Positions 61,369 through 64,000 of a stretch of 64,000 nt of DNA are shown here, one piece after another. This DNA comes from ASV31 sp965229765. Lineage in GTDB: Bacteria > Pseudomonadota > Alphaproteobacteria > Rhodobacterales > Rhodobacteraceae. Below the pieces are notes generated by a model. The model was not told where the DNA came from, did not search any database, and worked only from the letters and a program-made list of their open reading frames with translations. Location of the stretch: contig CBDDJT010000004.1 of NCBI GenBank assembly GCA_965229765.1, positions 620,001-684,000 on the forward strand. The letters are read 5' to 3'. Position 1 is the stretch's first letter. Every line of letters begins with the position of its first letter. Both the position numbers and the translations under genes were made by a program.

Positions 61369-62475
61369 ATGACAACCGACGTTGCACTTTTCATGCACGC
61401 CCTGACCATCGGGGGCGTTGAACGCATGCGCCTGAACATCGCGGGCGGCTTTGTGGATGCGGGTCTGAAGGTCGACCTTGTGCTGATGAACGCCCACGGC
61501 CCATTGGCCAGCGAAGTGCCGGACGGTGTGCGCATCGTCGATCTGAAGGCGCCGCGCATGTTGGCCGCTCTGCCCGCCCTGGTCCGCTACTTCCGCACCG
61601 AACGGCCCACCGCCCTGCTTTCGGCGCTGGACTATGCAAACCTGATTGCCCTTTGGGCTCGGCGGCTGTCGCGGGCGCCCTCGCGCGTCTACATCGGCAC
61701 GCACAAGGTGCTGTCGGTCGCCACGGCAGATTCCACGCTGTGGCGTGAAAAGCATGTGCTGCCCCGCCTTCTGCGCCACGCCTATCCCTGGGCCGACGGG
61801 ATCGTCGGCGTATCGGATGGCATTTCGGATGATCTGGCGGAAACGCTTGGGCTGCCACGCGACCGGATCACCACGATCAACAACCCCGCGCTGACGGACC
61901 GGGTCCTTGCGTTGTCCGAAGAGCCGGTGGACCATCCCTGGTTCAGCGATCCCGAGATCGCCGCGCGAACCTGCCTGTCTGTGGGCCGCCTGCATCGGCA
62001 GAAGGATTTTCCAACCCTCCTGCGCGCGCTTGCGAAGGCCCGACAGAACAAGGACCTGCGCCTGGTGATTCTGGGCGAGGGAGAGGAGCGCCCGGCGCTC
62101 GAGGCGCTCCGGGCAGAGCTTGGGCTGCAGGACGTCGTCGATCTGCCAGGGTTCAGCCTCAACCCGTGGGCCTACATGCGCCGGGCCGGCGTCTTCGTGT
62201 CGTCCTCCTCCTACGAAGGCTTCGGCAACGTCCATGTCGAAGCGCTCGGCTGCGGTTGCCCTGTCGTCTCGACCGACTCGCCCTCGGGTCCAGCGGATAT
62301 CCTCGAGAACGGCCGGATCGGCCCCCTGGTCGGGATCGGTGATGCCGACGGACTGGCCACCGCCATTCTCGACACATTGAACAGCCCACCCGACAAGGAG
62401 ATGCTGCGCGCCCGCGGCCGCGACTTTCACGTCGACAAAGTGATCCAAAGCTACCGTGCGCTCATGCAGCTGTAA
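61369..62475 (+). CDS. GT4-family glycosyltransferase
   Basis: 368 residues. VALFMHALTIGGVERMRLNI, VDLKAPRMLAALPALVRYF, GVSDGISDDLAETLGLPRDR, NNPALTDRVLAL, SVGRLHRQKDFPTLLRALAK, ILGEGEERPALEALRAELGL and SSSYEGFGNVHVEALGCGCP. Similar to its left neighbour in the C-terminal half. It is 9 bases after the previous gene, in the same operon. Confidence 0.88.
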   Translation: MTTDVALFMHALTIGGVERMRLNIAGGFVDAGLKVDLVLMNAHGPLASEVPDGVRIVDLKAPRMLAALPALVRYFRTERPTALLSALDYANLIALWARRLSRAPSRVYIGTHKVLSVATADSTLWREKHVLPRLLRHAYPWADGIVGVSDGISDDLAETLGLPRDRITTINNPALTDRVLALSEEPVDHPWFSDPEIAARTCLSVGRLHRQKDFPTLLRALAKARQNKDLRLVILGEGEERPALEALRAELGLQDVVDLPGFSLNPWAYMRRAGVFVSSSSYEGFGNVHVEALGCGCPVVSTDSPSGPADILENGRIGPLVGIGDADGLATAILDTLNSPPDKEMLRARGRDFHVDKVIQSYRALMQL

Positions 62476-62476
62476 C

Positions 62477-63523
62477 GTGCCCACCCCCCGCGCCCTTCAC
62501 ATCATTCCCTATGACGGCATCGGCGGGGTCGAGACCGCGGCGCGGTCGTTGCCGGGGGGGCTTTATGGGGATGTGCGGTTCGAGAAGTATTTCCTCGTCC
62601 GCCGTGCCGATGCGCTGGATATCGCGTTCGAGCATCAGGGGCCGGTGGGGCCCGAGGACCGGCCGCGCAACTATCTTCGCCTGCTTGTTCATGTCCTGCG
62701 GACCGGGCCGGACCTGGTGATCGCCTCGCTCTGGCGGGCGGCGATCGGGATGCTGATCGTAAAGCTGGTCCGCCCGCGCCAGCGCTGCGTGCTGTTCCTG
62801 CACCTGGCCCACGACGTGCATCGGGTTGACCGGGTCGCGAACCGCCTGGGGATGCGCGTCGCGACAGAGATCTGGGCAGATTCCCAGGCGACGCTGGACC
62901 GCCGCGTGCCAAAGGGGCTGCGGGGCAAGGGGCGGGTGATTTCCTTCGTGCTGGACCGGGCCGCGGCGCCGGAACCGCGCGATCCGGCGCCGGCGTTCGT
63001 CTTCTGGGGGCGGCTGAACGCGCAGAAGGGCCTTGATCGCGCATTGGGGCTTTTCGCCCGCATCCGCACAGCGCGACCAGACGCGACCCTGCGGCTGATC
63101 GGCCCCGACGGGGGGCAGGAACACGCGCTGCGCCGACAGGCGGCCGACCTTGGCCTTGAGGCCGCCGTGACCTTCGAAGGCCCCATGACCCGCGACCAGC
63201 TGGCCGGGGCCGCAACCACTGCCGCATTCTTCCTGCAAACCAGCCGCGACGAGGGGATGAGCGTTTCGGTGGTCGAGGCGATGCAGGCCGGGCTGGTCCC
63301 GGTCGTCACCCCAGTTGGAGAGATCGCGAACTACTGCCGTGACGGGGAAAACGCCGTGGTCGTCACCGATGATGCCGCCGCCGCCGACCGGGTGCTGGCA
63401 CTTCTCGACGATCCCGCCGCCTATCGCCGGATGTCGCAGGCCGCCGCGGCCCATTGGCGGGACCAGCCGCTTTACCGCGACGACGTGCTGGCCGCCTGCC
63501 GCCGGATCCTGGGCGCCGCCTGA
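62477..63523 (+). CDS. GT4-family glycosyltransferase
   Basis: 348 residues from GTG 62477, one base after the previous stop. LHIIPYDGIGGVETAARSL, DLVIASLWRAAIGMLI, VFWGRLNAQKGLDRALGLFA, LIGPDGGQEHALRRQAADLG and TSRDEGMSVSVVEAMQAGLV. A more distant GT4 member than the preceding ones. The stop overlaps the asparagine synthetase start (TGATG), so the two are probably co-translated. Confidence 0.87.
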   Translation: MPTPRALHIIPYDGIGGVETAARSLPGGLYGDVRFEKYFLVRRADALDIAFEHQGPVGPEDRPRNYLRLLVHVLRTGPDLVIASLWRAAIGMLIVKLVRPRQRCVLFLHLAHDVHRVDRVANRLGMRVATEIWADSQATLDRRVPKGLRGKGRVISFVLDRAAAPEPRDPAPAFVFWGRLNAQKGLDRALGLFARIRTARPDATLRLIGPDGGQEHALRRQAADLGLEAAVTFEGPMTRDQLAGAATTAAFFLQTSRDEGMSVSVVEAMQAGLVPVVTPVGEIANYCRDGENAVVVTDDAAAADRVLALLDDPAAYRRMSQAAAAHWRDQPLYRDDVLAACRRILGAA

Positions 63524-64000
63524 TGTGCGGGATCTGCGGCATCCTTGGTCCCGCCGGGCCCGAACCGGTGGCCACTGTCACCGCGATGGCAGAGGCGATC
63601 GGCCACCGAGGGCCCGATGCGGGCGATGCCTGGGCCGATGCGGAGGCGGGGATCGCGCTGGGCCACCGGCGGCTTTCCATCCTCGACCTGTCGCCGGCGG
63701 GTGCGCAGCCGATGGCCTCTGCCTCGGGTCGCTACGTGGTCGCCTTCAACGGCGAGATCTACAACCACCTCGCCCTGCGTGACGACCTGGCCGCGCGGGG
63801 CAGGGCGCCCGGCTGGCGCGGCCATTCCGACACCGAAACGCTTCTGGCGCTGATCGATGCCGATGGGCTGCCCGCCGCGCTGCGGGCCGCGCAAGGCATG
63901 TTCGCGCTGGCGCTCTGGGACCGTGAGGCGCGCGTGCTGCATCTTTCGCGCGACCGCATGGGGGAAAAGCCGCTTTACCTCGCGCGCACCGGTGCCGGTT
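63523..64000 (+). CDS. asnB: Asparagine synthase (glutamine-hydrolysing), N-terminal part, cut by window edge
   Basis: About 159 residues visible. The N-terminal MCGICGILGPAGPEPVA gives the catalytic cysteine (Cys2) of a class II glutamine amidotransferase; AIGHRGPDAGDAW, GHRRLSILDLSPAGAQPM, AFNGEIYNHLALRDDL, HSDTETLLALID and GMFALALWDREARVLHLSRDR follow. The synthetase domain lies beyond the window. Such asparagine-synthase-like proteins are common in polysaccharide clusters, where they may amidate sugar acids rather than aspartate; either is possible here. Confidence 0.9.
   Translation, partial: MCGICGILGPAGPEPVATVTAMAEAIGHRGPDAGDAWADAEAGIALGHRRLSILDLSPAGAQPMASASGRYVVAFNGEIYNHLALRDDLAARGRAPGWRGHSDTETLLALIDADGLPAALRAAQGMFALALWDREARVLHLSRDRMGEKPLYLARTGAG

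Noticed and set aside
1..64000. tRNA, rRNA or CRISPR arrays
   Set aside because: No cloverleaf with T-loop GGTTCRA pattern, rRNA core sequence or regular direct-repeat array was noticed in the gaps.

Overview
This window is a chromosomal segment of a high-GC alphaproteobacterium, most likely a member of the Rhodobacterales (Roseobacter/Paracoccaceae group). Supporting this are a complete regB / senC-regA redox regulatory locus in its usual divergent layout, HslV with a short propeptide, and a tsaE-amgK-murU-addB-addA-trxA gene string. A tandem-hairpin intergenic repeat of a type I associate with this order, and strong G/C bias at third codon positions, point the same way. The exact genus cannot be read from the sequence.

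The first ~31 kb is ordinary core genome. It holds the 3' part of glutamate synthase large subunit, a DUF4189 secreted protein, MtgA, a glutathione S-transferase, QueG, a PQQ-type sugar dehydrogenase, HslV (minus strand) and a capsule-synthesis-like protein. A long minus-strand run follows, transcribed from regB down to trxA: regB, PAS protein, tsaE, amgK, murU, addB, addA, trxA. Divergent from it lie senC, regA and a lipoprotein gene, then a LysR regulator, a GNAT protein, an HD hydrolase, ahcY and a ketopantoate-reductase-like gene.

From about 28 kb to the right edge the window is an envelope-polysaccharide region. It opens with YjbH/YjbF-type export proteins, a small Gly/Ala-rich secreted protein, an RfaH/NusG-like antiterminator, a WecA/MraY-type priming glycosyl-1-phosphate transferase and an EPS-associated MarR regulator. 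Next come two blocks of nonulosonic (sialic/legionaminic-type) acid genes. Block 1 (34.3-38.5 kb) has a TIM-barrel isomerase, a CBS-fused sugar aminotransferase, a CMP-NulO cytidylyltransferase and a NulO synthase. Block 2 (45.4-52.2 kb) has a 4,6-dehydratase, hydrolysing 2-epimerase, NulO synthase, CBS-nucleotidyltransferase, Gfo/Idh/MocA oxidoreductase, cytidylyltransferase and SDR. That order and domain set match the GDP-linked legionaminic acid pathway known from Campylobacter (LegB, LegG, LegI, PtmE, PtmF, LegF, PtmA). The only C4 aminotransferase in view is the CBS-fused one in block 1, so the blocks probably cooperate.

Between and after the blocks lie a PglK-like ABC half-transporter (candidate lipid-linked glycan flippase), a GT42/DUF115-like candidate NulO transferase, two unfamiliar GT-B-like proteins, a membrane O-acyltransferase, two sulfotransferases, six GT4 glycosyltransferases and the start of an asparagine synthetase. 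The region has been rearranged. It holds an IS3-family element with a frameshifted transposase beside a remnant of a second transposase, a second IS3-family element with three in-frame stops and no recognisable right end, and the 3' stub of a third CMP-NulO cytidylyltransferase gene. The overall picture is a sulfated, probably O-acylated, NulO-containing surface glycan locus built by repeated gene acquisition.
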